From: Sphingobacteriales bacterium
GTDB taxonomy: Bacteria > Bacteroidota > Bacteroidia > Chitinophagales > Chitinophagaceae
Assembly: GCA_016219985.1 (NCBI GenBank)
Contig: JACRJO010000018.1
Span: 124,001 to 188,000, forward strand
DNA: 64,000 nt
Reading direction: 5' to 3'
Shown: positions 35,291 through 44,647 of the stretch, in pieces
How positions within the stretch are numbered: position 1 is the stretch's first letter
Layout: each line of letters starts with the position of its first letter
Notes under the pieces: generated by a model
The model's database searches: none
Seen by the model: only the letters and a program-made list of their open reading frames with translations
Told to the model about the DNA's origin: nothing
Translations under genes and position numbers: made by a program

Positions 35291-36127
35291 TTACTTGGAC
35301 AGCTTGCTTCCGTTCTTACGCTGGATGATCATCTTGTCACTTCCCTTTCCTTTGGTTCTTGTCTTCAGACCCCTGGAGTACTGACCGTTCCGGCTCCGGG
35401 GCTGTCCGCCAGAGGCTTTACCTTCACCACCACCCATCGGGTGATCCACCGGGTTCATCGCCACCCCACGGTTGCGGGGTTTGATCCCCCTCCACCTGTT
35501 CCGGCCGGCCTTACCCATACTCTGCAGGCTATGATCGCTGTTGCTCACCACACCGACGGTGGCATAACAGTTGATCAGCACTTTCCTCAGTTCGCCAGAA
35601 GGCATTTTGAGGATCGCGTATTTTTCTTCCTTATTGGTCAGCTGGGCAGAGGAACCGGCGCTGCGGGCCAGTTTGCCACCCTGTCCGGGCTGCATTTCAA
35701 TATTATGAATGTTGGTACCCAGCGGCATATTCTTCATCGGGAGTGAATTGCCCACTTCAGGCGCCACATCAGCTCCGCTTTCCACGGTTGCCCCTACCTG
35801 CAGTCCCTGGGGAGCCAGGATATAACGCTTCTCTCCGTCTGCATAATTCAGCAGGGCGATGAACGCTGTACGGTTCGGGTCATACTGGATGGATTCCACG
35901 GTGGCCGCGCCGGCTTTATTTCTTTTGAAGTCGATGATACGGTACTTTTTCTTGTGCCCGCCGCCCCTGTAACGCATGGACAGGTGACCGGAAGAGTTAC
36001 GACCGCCGGTGCGGGGCTTGGCTTCCACCAGGCTCTTTTCGGGTTCATTGGTGGTAACCTCTGCATAGGCGTTACCAATTCTCCAACGGGTACCGGCTGT
36101 AACGGGTTTAAATTTTCTTAATGCCAT
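35291..36127 (-). CDS. rplB: 50S ribosomal protein L2
   Basis: A 278-residue protein close to the peptidyl transferase centre. [22 protein letters not shown] is the invariant segment that includes the His near the active centre. N-terminal [19 protein letters not shown] and the basic C-terminal tail are complete. Located between rplW and rpsS. Confidence 0.98.
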   Translation of the reverse strand: MALRKFKPVTAGTRWRIGNAYAEVTTNEPEKSLVEAKPRTGGRNSSGHLSMRYRGGGHKKKYRIIDFKRNKAGAATVESIQYDPNRTAFIALLNYADGEKRYILAPQGLQVGATVESGADVAPEVGNSLPMKNMPLGTNIHNIEMQPGQGGKLARSAGSSAQLTNKEEKYAILKMPSGELRKVLINCYATVGVVSNSDHSLQSMGKAGRNRWRGIKPRNRGVAMNPVDHPMGGGEGKASGGQPRSRNGQYSRGLKTRTKGKGSDKMIIQRKNGSKLSK

Positions 36128-36199
36128 TTTAATTAATCACTTTAATTGTTCTGATTCCAACACTTCGCGGCGGTTGATTGCCATTCGGGCTGCAGGGAA

Positions 36200-36499
36200 T
36201 TAAATGTTTGAATACAAATCAATGTTTTCCCCTTCAGCTACAGTTACAAAAGCCTTCTTATAAGCCGGCTTCCGGCCGGAAATCACACCGGATTTAGTAA
36301 AACGGCTTTTGTTTTTACCGGGCACCACAGCCGTATTCACGCCTGTAACAGTTACCCCGTAAAAGCTTTCCACCGCCTTTTTGATTTCCAGTTTGTTTGC
36401 CTTGCGGGCCACTTTGAAAGCATAGCGGTGCAGTTTGTCCTGCTGGGCATTTGCTTTTTCGGTCAAAATGGGCTTTATCAATACTTCAGAAAGTTTCAT
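36200..36499 (-). CDS. rplW: 50S ribosomal protein L23
   Basis: A 99-residue protein at the exit of the peptide tunnel, where trigger factor and SRP dock. LSEVLIKPILTEKANAQQDKLHRYAFKVARKANKLEIKKAVESFYGVTVTGVNT is typical. Located between rplD and rplB. Confidence 0.97.
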   Translation of the reverse strand: MKLSEVLIKPILTEKANAQQDKLHRYAFKVARKANKLEIKKAVESFYGVTVTGVNTAVVPGKNKSRFTKSGVISGRKPAYKKAFVTVAEGENIDLYSNI

Positions 36500-36585
36500 C
36501 TGAATTCAATTTATTTATTTTAAATAACTCTTTTTATCATCCCGGGCAGAACGGACGAAAACTGCCGGGCTGAATTGACCGAAGC

Positions 36586-37221
36586 CTATGCTTCTGCCTT
36601 TTCATCATCCGCGAATATCTTCGCAGCGCTCTCCGTCAGTATCAGTACTTCAGAGTTTACAATGTCATACGTGTTGATATCACTCAGCAGGGTACCCAGT
36701 ACAGAAGGCACATTGCGCAGGGACAGTTCCACATTGTCATTATATTCCGGTTGCACAAACATTACTTTCTTGTCAGCCACTTTCAGGCTGCCCATAATGT
36801 CCATGAACGTTTTGGTTTTGGGTGTATCCAGGCTGATATCTTCCACTACCAGGATCGCGTTCTCTTTGGCTTTATAGCTCAGTGCAGAGATCTTGGCCAG
36901 GTCCTTCACTTTCCGGTTCACTTTAATATCATAAGCATGCGGCTTGGGACCGAAGATCGTACCACCACCCTTGTATAAAGGGTTGCGGATATTCCCTTTC
37001 CGGCTTCCGCCGGTACCTTTCTGGCGGTGCAGCTTGCGGCTGGCACCCTGCACTTCAGCACGGGTCTTCACTTTGTGCGTTCCCTGGCGCTGGGCGGCGA
37101 GGTATTGTTTAACGGCCAGGTAGATAACGTGGTTATTGGGCTCAGCACCGAAGATCTCCTCCGGCAGCTCCACTGTTCTGCCTGTGGCTTTACCTTTTGT
37201 ATTTAGAACTTCAACTTTCAT
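36586..37221 (-). CDS. rplD: 50S ribosomal protein L4
   Basis: A 211-residue tunnel-wall protein. In enteric bacteria L4 also represses the S10 operon. KLHRQKGTGGSRKGNIRNPLYKGGGTIFGPKPHAYD is the RNA-binding loop that reaches the tunnel; it is complete. Located between rplC and rplW. Confidence 0.97.
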   Translation of the reverse strand: MKVEVLNTKGKATGRTVELPEEIFGAEPNNHVIYLAVKQYLAAQRQGTHKVKTRAEVQGASRKLHRQKGTGGSRKGNIRNPLYKGGGTIFGPKPHAYDIKVNRKVKDLAKISALSYKAKENAILVVEDISLDTPKTKTFMDIMGSLKVADKKVMFVQPEYNDNVELSLRNVPSVLGTLLSDINTYDIVNSEVLILTESAAKIFADDEKAEA

Positions 37222-37272
37222 TTTCTGTTATTTATCAACGTTCCGCGGATCAGCAACCCGCAGGCGTCATTA

Positions 37273-37890
37273 TTATTTCTGAATTAATACGATTGAACCG
37301 ATATGACCCGGCACAGAACCGCTGACCAGGATATAATTCTTTTCCGCGAAGATCTTCACCACTTTCAGGCCCTTCATCTTCACGCGGTCATTACCCATAC
37401 GACCGGCCATCCGAACGCCTTTCATTACACGGCTGGCATCGGAAGAGTTACCGAGTGAACCCGGGGCCCGCTGACGGTCATGCTGACCGTGTGACTGCTG
37501 GCCCACCCCATGGAAACCATGACGTTTTACCACACCCTGGAAACCCTTACCTTTTGTAGTACCCACGACTTCCACCTTATCGCCTTCCGCGAAGATGTCA
37601 ACCGTAATGGTTTCACCAATATTTTTTTCAATTGCAAAATCTCTGAATTCTTTAGAGAAGCGCTTGGGAGCTGTCTGCGCTTTTGCGAAGTGGTTCACTT
37701 CGGCTTTGGAGGAATGCTTTTCTTTTTTGTCGCCAAAAGAAAGCTGGAGAGCACTGTACCCGTCGGACTCGGCGGTCTTGACCTGGGTGACTACACAGGG
37801 ACCTGCTTCAATGATCGTACAGGCCGTCTGCTTACCGGAGGGATCGAAGATGCTGGTCATCCCGACTTTTTTCCCAATAATACCTTTCAT
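37273..37890 (-). CDS. rplC: 50S ribosomal protein L3
   Basis: A 205-residue protein whose long loop reaches the peptidyl transferase centre. The ATG at 37890 ([13 protein letters not shown]) is the family start. [44 protein letters not shown] holds the loop and the Gln that is methylated in E. coli. It follows rpsJ after an unusually long gap (37891-38283). Confidence 0.98.
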   Translation of the reverse strand: MKGIIGKKVGMTSIFDPSGKQTACTIIEAGPCVVTQVKTAESDGYSALQLSFGDKKEKHSSKAEVNHFAKAQTAPKRFSKEFRDFAIEKNIGETITVDIFAEGDKVEVVGTTKGKGFQGVVKRHGFHGVGQQSHGQHDRQRAPGSLGNSSDASRVMKGVRMAGRMGNDRVKMKGLKVVKIFAEKNYILVSGSVPGHIGSIVLIQK

Positions 37891-38283
37891 GTTTCTGAGT
37901 TTATGCCTCAAGGTTATTGGGACATTCTTCTGAAACCAGGTAACGGCCGTTACGCTGTGTTTTTCGAAGAGTCAATCCCCGTTCGCCACCGACCTTTTCT
38001 TTTAGTCTCCGGAGCTGCAGCGCGGGAGACCCTTGTGGTCAGCGCTGAGTCCGTCATCCTTTCGGGGATGCTCACCTTTGCTGAAGCTACGGTGAGTGAC
38101 AGAAGTACCGGCAGTAAACAAACCCTGAATGGCTTGTTTTATGTTTATCAGCCAGAGCTCTTTTCCTTGCTCCCCGAAGCTTCAGCGAAGGAGGTCCCTT
38201 CGGTTTGCTTCCGGATTACCAGTTGAGAGATAGCAATTACTTAAATCAATTTATAAGAACTAAAGAGGACAAAACGGAGCGTA
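37891..38283. other. 393-bp spacer between rpsJ and rplC
   Basis: No minus-strand gene is visible in this gap in the S10 operon; the long plus-strand frame open across it starts inside rplC and has no family look. It holds several hairpins: CTCACC/GGTGAG (38071-38076, 38091-38096) around TTTGCTGAAGCTAC, CATCC/GGATG (38055-38059, 38066-38070), and the CCGAAGCTTCAGCGAAGG word at 38174-38191, which shares GCTGAAGC with the first. A second promoter or an RNA control element for the distal operon is possible. No TAnnTTTG was recognised near the rplC start. Confidence 0.55.
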
Positions 38284-38589
38284 CTACGCCTTGATCTCTA
38301 CTTCCACACCACTGGGAAGATCCAGTTTGCTCAGCGCATCCACCGTACGGCTGGAAGACGTGTAAATATCCAGCAACCGCTTGTGGGTGGCCAACTGGAA
38401 CTGCTCACGGCTTTTCTTATTCACGTGCGGAGAACGCAATACGGTAAAAATTTTCCGGCGGGTAGGCAGGGGAATGGGTCCTGTTACCACGGCTCCGGTA
38501 CTGCGCACCGTTTTTACGATCTTTTCAGCAGATTTGTCCACCAGGTTGTGATCGTAAGACTGTAATTTGATTCTGATTCGCTGAGACAT
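38284..38589 (-). CDS. rpsJ: 30S ribosomal protein S10 (NusE)
   Basis: A 101-residue 30S head protein that also acts as NusE in transcription antitermination. The ATG at 38589 ([20 protein letters not shown]) is the family start; [27 protein letters not shown] is the classical loop. First gene of the S10-spc series here, with its own promoter (38620-38651). Confidence 0.98.
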   Translation of the reverse strand: MSQRIRIKLQSYDHNLVDKSAEKIVKTVRSTGAVVTGPIPLPTRRKIFTVLRSPHVNKKSREQFQLATHKRLLDIYTSSSRTVDALSKLDLPSGVEVEIKA

Positions 38590-38619
38590 GTGTAAAATCC
38601 CAATTTTCTTTTGGGAGTG

Positions 38620-38651
38620 CAAAGGTAAGGGCGAAGCCTATACCTTCCAAA
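38620..38651 (-). promoter_or_regulatory. S10-spc operon promoter
   Basis: On the minus strand TTTG (38651-38648) is followed after 20 bases by TACCTTTG (38627-38620), an exact match to the Bacteroidota -33/-7 consensus with ideal spacing. The expected start of transcription is about 38613, giving a leader of roughly 24 bases before the rpsJ ATG. Confidence 0.85.
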
Positions 38652-38705
38652 TAGTTGGGAAAGAATTTTATAGCCTGTGGACAAACTCTTTTCCACGGCT
38701 GTTGA

Positions 38706-40868
38706 TTAGTCCAGCTTCCGCAGTTTCAGTGACAGGGTGGCAAAACCTCCCAGCTCAGCATGCTCCACCCTAAAACTATGATTGCCATTTAAATAGAGTT
38801 TTATTTTCCGGTTCGGAGACTCGTCGAATGTATAGTTGGCCGGTTCCCATTCATCCAGCACCAGTGCCCCATCCACCCATACCCTCACCGCATCATCCCA
38901 GGTTACCGAAAGTTCATAATTTCCTTCCGGGATTTTTGCACTGCCATTCCCGATTGTAATAAACTGCGGGTACTGCTTATCCCCCACCCGGATCCCGCCC
39001 CACCAGGCATAATCGACCCGGTCGGTATTTTCCACCCGGACCGGGGGCTTTTGGTCCAGTTGCTGCATGTACTCCGGCTTTTTGACCGGGTTTGACATTG
39101 AATCAAAAGCATACCAGGCCAGGTCCCAGTCAACCGGCTGAAAAAACTTCCGGAACCGGAAGTTCCAGGGCTGACCGGCCTTTCTTTTTTCCCCAAAAGG
39201 CGTAGTGATCTCCTCCCCTGTATATTCCAGTTCGATCCGGATATCCGTCCGGGATGCTTTTAGCTTCCTCGCCGTAATATGGGCCGGGAATACCCCGCTC
39301 AGGGCCGAAAGTTCCTCCACCCCGCTGAAACTTTTCACCTTCCATTTCCCTTTCGGCCCCAGCAGGTCAAATTTCATTTCGGCCGTAGTATCAGCCGGGT
39401 TGGTATTCCAGATAACGGGCGATCTGAAATCATAAGGCCCCCATTCGGTAATGAGGATATTTTTACGGCCGGCCAGTTTTCCATTGCCTTTAAAAGGATC
39501 TGCCGGGTTTTTAATCTGTGGCAACATAACAGCTGTATCCACCAACTCAACTTCACTGGTATCAATATTCGTAACGGTCGAATCCAGCTTCCATTTTTTT
39601 CCCTCCCCCGAATACGTGTTTTCCGCAATCCGCAGGCTGTCTGTCCGGGTAAGATTCAACGCCAGCGGGTGCTGGTTGAAACTGTTCATCGCAATGGTAT
39701 AATCCGCACTGCGGGTATCCCGGTATTTTACATAACCCCAGTCCGGTGACTGCTGTTTCCCGGACCAGAGCCGGATGGCTTCCCTGTCCTTTGAAAACAG
39801 GTTGTACGAAATCTCATTGTGCTGCCCATGCTCAATGGCAATGGCGATCCGGTTGTCACGAAACTGGTTGTTGCAGAATGCAGAGGAATAACTGTACCCG
39901 CCCCAGATGCCGTGATCACATTCAAAGATCCGGTTGCCGGTTACCGCCACCCGGCTGAAAGTAACCTCCACCCCATTGGTGGGCGCATAGGAAAAATCGT
40001 TTTCCATGATCACATTATCATTGCAGCCTCCTTCCCCGGTATCCATCGTGGTCTGCCCGGCCCATAAAAAGAAACCATCCCCGCTATGCGTTGCTGAATT
40101 TTTATAGAAAACATTATAATTACTTTGTTCATACACGAGGAAACCGGCGCTGTCCTGCCCGCGGTTGTACACGCCATGGCTGTAGCCTCTTACATTAAAA
40201 TTGAGCCGGTTGAATAAAAACTCATTGGCATTGCACCGGTACAACCCGATCCCGATCCCGGAATTAAAAGAAAAATCATTGTTATAAATCTTCCCGTGAT
40301 CCGATTCCGTCATCATCAGCGCATTCTGTCCCCCGGTTACCTTGCAGTTCCGGATCACCGCCTGGTCACAGTTCCGCAAATACATCCCCGCTCCATACCG
40401 CAGCCATTCGTCTTTTTCATTGTGGTGATAACTCATCCAGTCCGATATATCCTCTTTCTCCGGGCTGCTGTTTAGATGTTGCCGGTAATTATAACTGAAA
40501 TCACAATTCTCCAGTGTCAGCTGTTCCACATTACGGGCCAGCATCGCTACTTTATACCCCCGGGCTTTCAGGTTTTTGATCGTAACCTGTTTACTGTTCC
40601 GGACCAGGATGGCTACCCCAAAAAATTCATCCGGCGTTTTCTTCCCGTTGCTTCCTTTTAATTCAGCAGCATTAAAATCGATGACCAGGTTATTTCCCTC
40701 AATCAGCAGTACCGGCCGGGCCGTATCGGCAGGGGCGTCTAACCGGTACACCCCTGTTTTGAACTTCACCGTCCGGCTGATCTTCATCCCGGCCTGCAGC
40801 GGTTTTTCCTGTGCAGCGGTAAAAAGGACCAGGGAACACAGCAGTAACGGCAGAATTCTTTTTATCAT
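38706..40868 (-). CDS. exported right-handed beta-helix protein with PA14-like C-terminal domain
   Basis: A 720-residue exported protein (signal peptide MIKRILPLLLCSLVLFTAAQ). Residues about 50-420 form parallel beta-helix rungs with Asn-rich NosD/PbH1-like repeats (VTIKNLKARGYKVAML, LTLENCDFSYN, AVIRNCKVTGGQNALMMTES, KIYNNDFSFNSGIGIGLYRC, VIMENDFSYAPTNGVEV and more). The C-terminal part, about 600-720, resembles a PA14 carbohydrate-binding domain (IPEGNYELSVTWDDAVRVWVDGALVLDEW). The layout is common for polysaccharide lyases and cell-surface carbohydrate-binding proteins; no catalytic residues can be named. It is placed between fusA and rpsJ, where it does not belong functionally. Confidence 0.8.
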   Translation of the reverse strand: MIKRILPLLLCSLVLFTAAQEKPLQAGMKISRTVKFKTGVYRLDAPADTARPVLLIEGNNLVIDFNAAELKGSNGKKTPDEFFGVAILVRNSKQVTIKNLKARGYKVAMLARNVEQLTLENCDFSYNYRQHLNSSPEKEDISDWMSYHHNEKDEWLRYGAGMYLRNCDQAVIRNCKVTGGQNALMMTESDHGKIYNNDFSFNSGIGIGLYRCNANEFLFNRLNFNVRGYSHGVYNRGQDSAGFLVYEQSNYNVFYKNSATHSGDGFFLWAGQTTMDTGEGGCNDNVIMENDFSYAPTNGVEVTFSRVAVTGNRIFECDHGIWGGYSYSSAFCNNQFRDNRIAIAIEHGQHNEISYNLFSKDREAIRLWSGKQQSPDWGYVKYRDTRSADYTIAMNSFNQHPLALNLTRTDSLRIAENTYSGEGKKWKLDSTVTNIDTSEVELVDTAVMLPQIKNPADPFKGNGKLAGRKNILITEWGPYDFRSPVIWNTNPADTTAEMKFDLLGPKGKWKVKSFSGVEELSALSGVFPAHITARKLKASRTDIRIELEYTGEEITTPFGEKRKAGQPWNFRFRKFFQPVDWDLAWYAFDSMSNPVKKPEYMQQLDQKPPVRVENTDRVDYAWWGGIRVGDKQYPQFITIGNGSAKIPEGNYELSVTWDDAVRVWVDGALVLDEWEPANYTFDESPNRKIKLYLNGNHSFRVEHAELGGFATLSLKLRKLD

Positions 40869-40903
40869 CGTTTTAGGTTTACTTGCATCAATTTACGGCA
40901 ATA

Positions 40904-41809
40904 ATGGAGAAAACGGCCCGCCCCGGCGCTAAAACACGCAGGTTAGTGAAAGCCCTGTTTAAAATAGCAGTGACCCTGCTATGCATATGGTATGTATCCG
41001 GCCGGATCGACTTTGCCCGGGCTGCTGCCGCCCTGGAAAAAGCGGAATGGTCGTACCTGTTCCTGGCCCTGCTGGCTTTTATCATTTCTAAAATTATTTC
41101 AGCGGTCCGGCTGAATATTTTTTTCCGGGATATCCGGGTTGGTTTATCGCAAGGGGAAAATATGCGCCTCTATTGGCTTGGCATGTTTTATAACCTGTTC
41201 CTCCCGGGGTCTATCAGCGGGGATGCCTACAAAGTGATCCTGCTGACAAAAAGATTTGGGGTTCCCTACCGGGATACAACGACTGCCGTGCTGCTCGACC
41301 GTTTCAGTGGTTTACTGGGACTGGGACTGCTCCTGGCCCTGTATTCATTCACGGCGCCCCTTCCCGTCGCCTATCCCGTGATCATTACAGTTGCTGCCGG
41401 GCTATCTCTCCCTGCTTTTTACTTTGTCCTCAAAAGATATTTCCCCGGGTTCGTCCCGGGATTCCGCCCCGGCCTCCTGCTGGGCATTCTGGTGCAAATG
41501 GCGCAGGTGATTTGCGTTTACCTGCTGATGGCCGCCCTGGATGTGCCTGTTTCTGCTACTGCTTTCATCTTTCTTTTTTTAGTTTCTTCTGCTGTTTCGG
41601 TATTACCCCTTACGATCGGCGGGTTAGGGATCCGTGAGCTGGTATTCCTGAAAGGGGCTGCTTATTTTGGCCTGGCGGCGGAGACGGCTGTGCTGATCAG
41701 CTTCCTGTTTTACCTGGTTACCTTGCTGGTATCAGCCTGGGGAGGAATCTATGTTTTCAAAAGGCCGCTAAATGAAAAAGGGCCCAGTGATGAGCCCTTA
41801 ATCTTTTAA
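40904..41809 (+). CDS. LPG synthase/AglD-like membrane protein (UPF0104)
   Basis: A 301-residue polytopic membrane protein of the MprF-N/AglD family. The ATG at 40904 (MEKTARPGAKTRRLVKALFK) is chosen. Family segments: the N-terminal helix ALFKIAVTLLCIWYV, YWLGMFYNLFLPGSISGDAYKVILL (the conserved NxxLPGxxGGD/GD motif), TTAVLLDRFSGLLGLGLLLALY (DRxxG motif), and SVLPLTIGGLGIRELVFLKGA (PxxxGGxGxRE motif). Members make lysylated lipids or flip lipids; the specific role is unknown. It diverges from the beta-helix gene. Confidence 0.8.
   Translation: MEKTARPGAKTRRLVKALFKIAVTLLCIWYVSGRIDFARAAAALEKAEWSYLFLALLAFIISKIISAVRLNIFFRDIRVGLSQGENMRLYWLGMFYNLFLPGSISGDAYKVILLTKRFGVPYRDTTTAVLLDRFSGLLGLGLLLALYSFTAPLPVAYPVIITVAAGLSLPAFYFVLKRYFPGFVPGFRPGLLLGILVQMAQVICVYLLMAALDVPVSATAFIFLFLVSSAVSVLPLTIGGLGIRELVFLKGAAYFGLAAETAVLISFLFYLVTLLVSAWGGIYVFKRPLNEKGPSDEPLIF
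41778..41799 (+). terminator. weak terminator overlapping the end of the membrane protein gene
   Basis: AAGGGC/GCCCTT stem with a 10-base loop, followed by AATCTTTTAAG. It lies over the last codons of the LPG-synthase-like gene. Confidence 0.4.
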
Positions 41810-42001
41810 GGTAGTTCTTCATACTCTTTGAATCAGGCCTTTTCCAGGAAATGGGATAAAAACGGGGAATTCCGCATTTTATGCAGCAAACACGATGCCA
41901 TACAGGTATTACCCCCCTTGATCTGGGTTAAATTTTTCAGTTTTTCTTCCGGGTTCCGGCGAAAAAAGGGTTCACAGCCTATTCCCCAGGCCGGTCGAAA
42001 T

Positions 42002-42028
42002 AAAAAATCCTGCCCCGGAAGGCAGGAT
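42002..42028 (-). terminator. intrinsic terminator of fusA
   Basis: ATCCTGCC/GGCAGGAT (42007-42014, 42021-42028) forms an 8-bp stem with a 6-base loop, followed on the minus strand by TTTTTTATTT. It lies 26 bases after the fusA stop, so fusA does not read on into the beta-helix gene. Confidence 0.85.
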
Positions 42029-42053
42029 CTTATCCATCAGATCAGTTGTCTTA

Positions 42054-44198
42054 TTACGCACTTACTTTCCCCTTCACCTTCGCAATCACTTCCTCAGCGA
42101 TATTTGTCGGCGCGGGATTGTAATGGGAGAATTCCATCGTGGAGGAAGCACGGCCGGAGCTCAGTGAACGCAGTTGGGTTACATACCCGAACATTTCACT
42201 CAGGGGCACTTTGGCCTTGATCACTTCCGCACCGGCACGGGTATCCATGCCTTCCAGCATACCCCGGCGGCGGTTCAGGTCACCGGTCACATCACCCATG
42301 TACTGGGCGGGTGTGATAACTTCCACTTTCATGATGGGCTCCAGCAATACGGGCTTGGCCTTTCTCGCTGCTTCCCGGAAACCCTGCTTGGCGCAAAGCT
42401 CAAAAGACATGGAGTCGGAGTCAACCGCGTGGAAGCTCCCATCAAATACACGGATCTTCATGTTATCAACGGGGTAGTTGGCCAGTACACCGGTGGTCAT
42501 GGATTGTTCAAATCCTTTCTGGATGGCCGGAACAAATTCACGGGGAATGGATCCGCCGAAAAGGTCATTTACAAACTGGTAATGCTTATCGGGGTTTTCG
42601 GCTTTCCATTCTGCATCCACGGGTCCTAGGCTGAACTGGATATCCGCGAACTTACCACGTCCACCCGTTTGTTTCTTCAGGGTCTCGCGGTGTTCAACAG
42701 TTGCCTGGAAGGCTTCCTTATAAGCCACCTGGGGAGCTCCCTGGTTTACTTCCACCTTAAATTCACGGCGCATCCGGTCCACGATGATCTCGAGGTGCAG
42801 CTCACCCATCCCGCGTAGGATCGTTTGCCCGGTATCTTCATCCGTATTCACACGGAGTGTGGGATCTTCTTCCACGAGTTTGGCAATGGCCATACCCATT
42901 TTGTCCACGTCGGCCTGGGTTTTCGGCTCCACCGCAACCGCAATAACCGGCTCGGGGATAAACATATTTTCCAGGGTGATCGGGTGGTTCTCATCACAGA
43001 GGGTATCACCGGTCTTGATCTCTTTGAAACCTACTGCTGCCCCAATATCACCGGCTTCGATAAAATCGATCGGGTTCTGTTTGTTGGCAAACATCTTCAT
43101 GATCCGGCTGATCCGCTCTTTCTTACCGCTCCGTACGTTCAGTACATAAGAACCGGCATCGAGGTGACCGGAATAACAACGGAAAAAGGCCAGGCGACCC
43201 ACAAACGGGTCGGTCATGATCTTGAAAGCCAGCGCTGCAAAGGGAGCTTTCGGATCCGCTTTACGGGTTTCGGGTTCACCGCTGTCCGGGTTGGTACCCA
43301 CGGTATCGGGAATATCAATCGGCGAAGGCAGGTACCGGCAAACCGCATCCAGGGCCGTCTGCACGCCTTTATTTTTAAAGGAAGAACCACACATCATCGG
43401 GACAATGCTCAGGTCAACCGTGGCTTTACGGATGGCTTCATGCATTTCGTCTTCGGTGATGCTGTTCGGGTCATCAAAGAATTTCTCCATCAGTTTGTCA
43501 TCGTACTCGGCCACGGCTTCCACCAGGCTGGCTCTCCATTGCTGGGCTTCTTCCAGCATATCGGCAGGCACTTCAATTTCATCAAATGTCATCCCTTCGG
43601 TTTCCATATGCCAGATGATCCCTTTCATTTTGATCAGGTCCACCACTCCTTTGAAATCATCTTCTGCACCGATCGGCAACTGCAGGGGAACCGCTTTGGA
43701 ACCCAGCATTTCTTTCACCTGTTTTACCACCATCAGGAAGTCCGCACCGGCCCGGTCCATTTTATTCACAAACCCGATACGGGGAACCCCGTAACGGTTG
43801 GCCTGGCGCCATACGGTCTCTGACTGGGGCTCCACGCCGTCAACAGCGGAGAACAGGGCAATCAGGCCGTCGAGCACCCGCATGGAACGTTCCACCTCTA
43901 CGGTAAAGTCCACGTGACCCGGGGTATCGATAATATTAAAGGAATATTTCTTTGTTTCAGGAGTCGCTTTACCCAGCACGGTCGGGAAATTCCACTGGCA
44001 GCTTACAGCCGCGGAAGTGATCGTGATCCCCCTTTCTTTTTCCTGTTCCATCCAGTCGGTCGTAGCGGCGCCATCATGCACCTCCCCGATCCGGTGGATC
44101 ATACCGGTATACCGGAGGATACGCTCCGTCGTGGTTGTTTTACCCGCATCAATGTGGGCGGCGATACCAAAGTTTCTTTGAAATTTTAAATCGGCCAT
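42054..44198 (-). CDS. fusA: elongation factor G
   Basis: A 714-residue translational GTPase that moves tRNA and mRNA after peptide bond formation. G1 is [19 protein letters not shown]3 is [18 protein letters not shown]4 is [12 protein letters not shown]; domain IV holds [21 protein letters not shown], and the tail ends VKGKVSA. In most bacteria it lies in rpsL-rpsG-fusA-tuf and, in many Bacteroidota, next to rpsJ. Here it has its own terminator, no rpsL or rpsG upstream, and two unrelated genes separate it from rpsJ. A leader of about 270 bases precedes it. Confidence 0.98.
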   Translation of the reverse strand: MADLKFQRNFGIAAHIDAGKTTTTERILRYTGMIHRIGEVHDGAATTDWMEQEKERGITITSAAVSCQWNFPTVLGKATPETKKYSFNIIDTPGHVDFTVEVERSMRVLDGLIALFSAVDGVEPQSETVWRQANRYGVPRIGFVNKMDRAGADFLMVVKQVKEMLGSKAVPLQLPIGAEDDFKGVVDLIKMKGIIWHMETEGMTFDEIEVPADMLEEAQQWRASLVEAVAEYDDKLMEKFFDDPNSITEDEMHEAIRKATVDLSIVPMMCGSSFKNKGVQTALDAVCRYLPSPIDIPDTVGTNPDSGEPETRKADPKAPFAALAFKIMTDPFVGRLAFFRCYSGHLDAGSYVLNVRSGKKERISRIMKMFANKQNPIDFIEAGDIGAAVGFKEIKTGDTLCDENHPITLENMFIPEPVIAVAVEPKTQADVDKMGMAIAKLVEEDPTLRVNTDEDTGQTILRGMGELHLEIIVDRMRREFKVEVNQGAPQVAYKEAFQATVEHRETLKKQTGGRGKFADIQFSLGPVDAEWKAENPDKHYQFVNDLFGGSIPREFVPAIQKGFEQSMTTGVLANYPVDNMKIRVFDGSFHAVDSDSMSFELCAKQGFREAARKAKPVLLEPIMKVEVITPAQYMGDVTGDLNRRRGMLEGMDTRAGAEVIKAKVPLSEMFGYVTQLRSLSSGRASSTMEFSHYNPAPTNIAEEVIAKVKGKVSA

Positions 44199-44476
44199 GA
44201 CTATTTATTTGTTGTTTTGTTTTAAGATTTTTTGGGTTGTTTATTTTAGTTGGTCATCGTTCTGAACCCTGCTCATCGTCCCTTGCGTCGCACTCTTCAG
44301 GGTTCTGTTCGCTGCCCAACTTGTTTTTATTCCGGGAAAATCAGCTAACAATACAGAAGGTTCCCGTGACCGGAACGATTAGCTGATATGGTAGATTAGA
44401 CTCTCATAGACTGCCACTTGAAGAAAAACCCCTGGCCCCGCTGTTCAACATACCTTTGTTTTACCTAATGGCGGCG
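44199..44476 (-). promoter_or_regulatory. structured leader of fusA (candidate cis-acting RNA)
   Basis: If transcription starts at the -7 element at 44477-44484, the fusA leader is about 270 bases long. It contains an 8-bp stem GAACCCTG/CAGGGTTC (44264-44271, 44298-44305) and a 9-bp stem ATCAGCTAA/TTAGCTGAT (44340-44348, 44379-44387) enclosing GTTCC/GGAAC. The part next to the ATG is A-rich on the sense strand. This could be a control RNA or an intergenic repeat; no riboswitch family is recognised. No gene lies in the rest of the gap to 44647. Confidence 0.5.
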
Positions 44477-44484
44477 CAAAGGTA
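44477..44484 (-). promoter_or_regulatory. promoter -7 element upstream of fusA
   Basis: TACCTTTG on the minus strand, an exact TAnnTTTG match. A second TACCTTTG lies on the plus strand at 44451-44458, pointing to the cupin gene, so two divergent promoters may overlap here. Confidence 0.6.
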
Positions 44485-44647
44485 GAAGAATTTCCTGAAA
44501 AATAAAGCCCGGATATAAGAGAATCTGAACTGTGGAAAAAAAGGCCGGGGCGGCAGTTGGGCCCGTTTCAGCTATCCAGGCCCCCTTTGATCCGGTACCG
44601 GTAATAGCCGGCAATCCCCTGGGGATTTTCTCCCGTACCTATTGAAT

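Noticed and set aside
37510..38226. Plus-strand 238-codon frame across rplC and the rpsJ-rplC spacer
   Set aside because: Starts inside rplC antisense; no family-like segment, no ribosome-binding context.
42825..43823. 332-codon plus-strand frame antisense to fusA
   Set aside because: A shadow of the strongly biased fusA codon use; the composition (His/Gly/Phe-rich) is typical of antisense frames.
44451..44458. Plus-strand TACCTTTG as the promoter of the cupin gene
   Set aside because: It lies 190 bases before the cupin ATG and no -33 was found; kept only as a remark under the fusA promoter.
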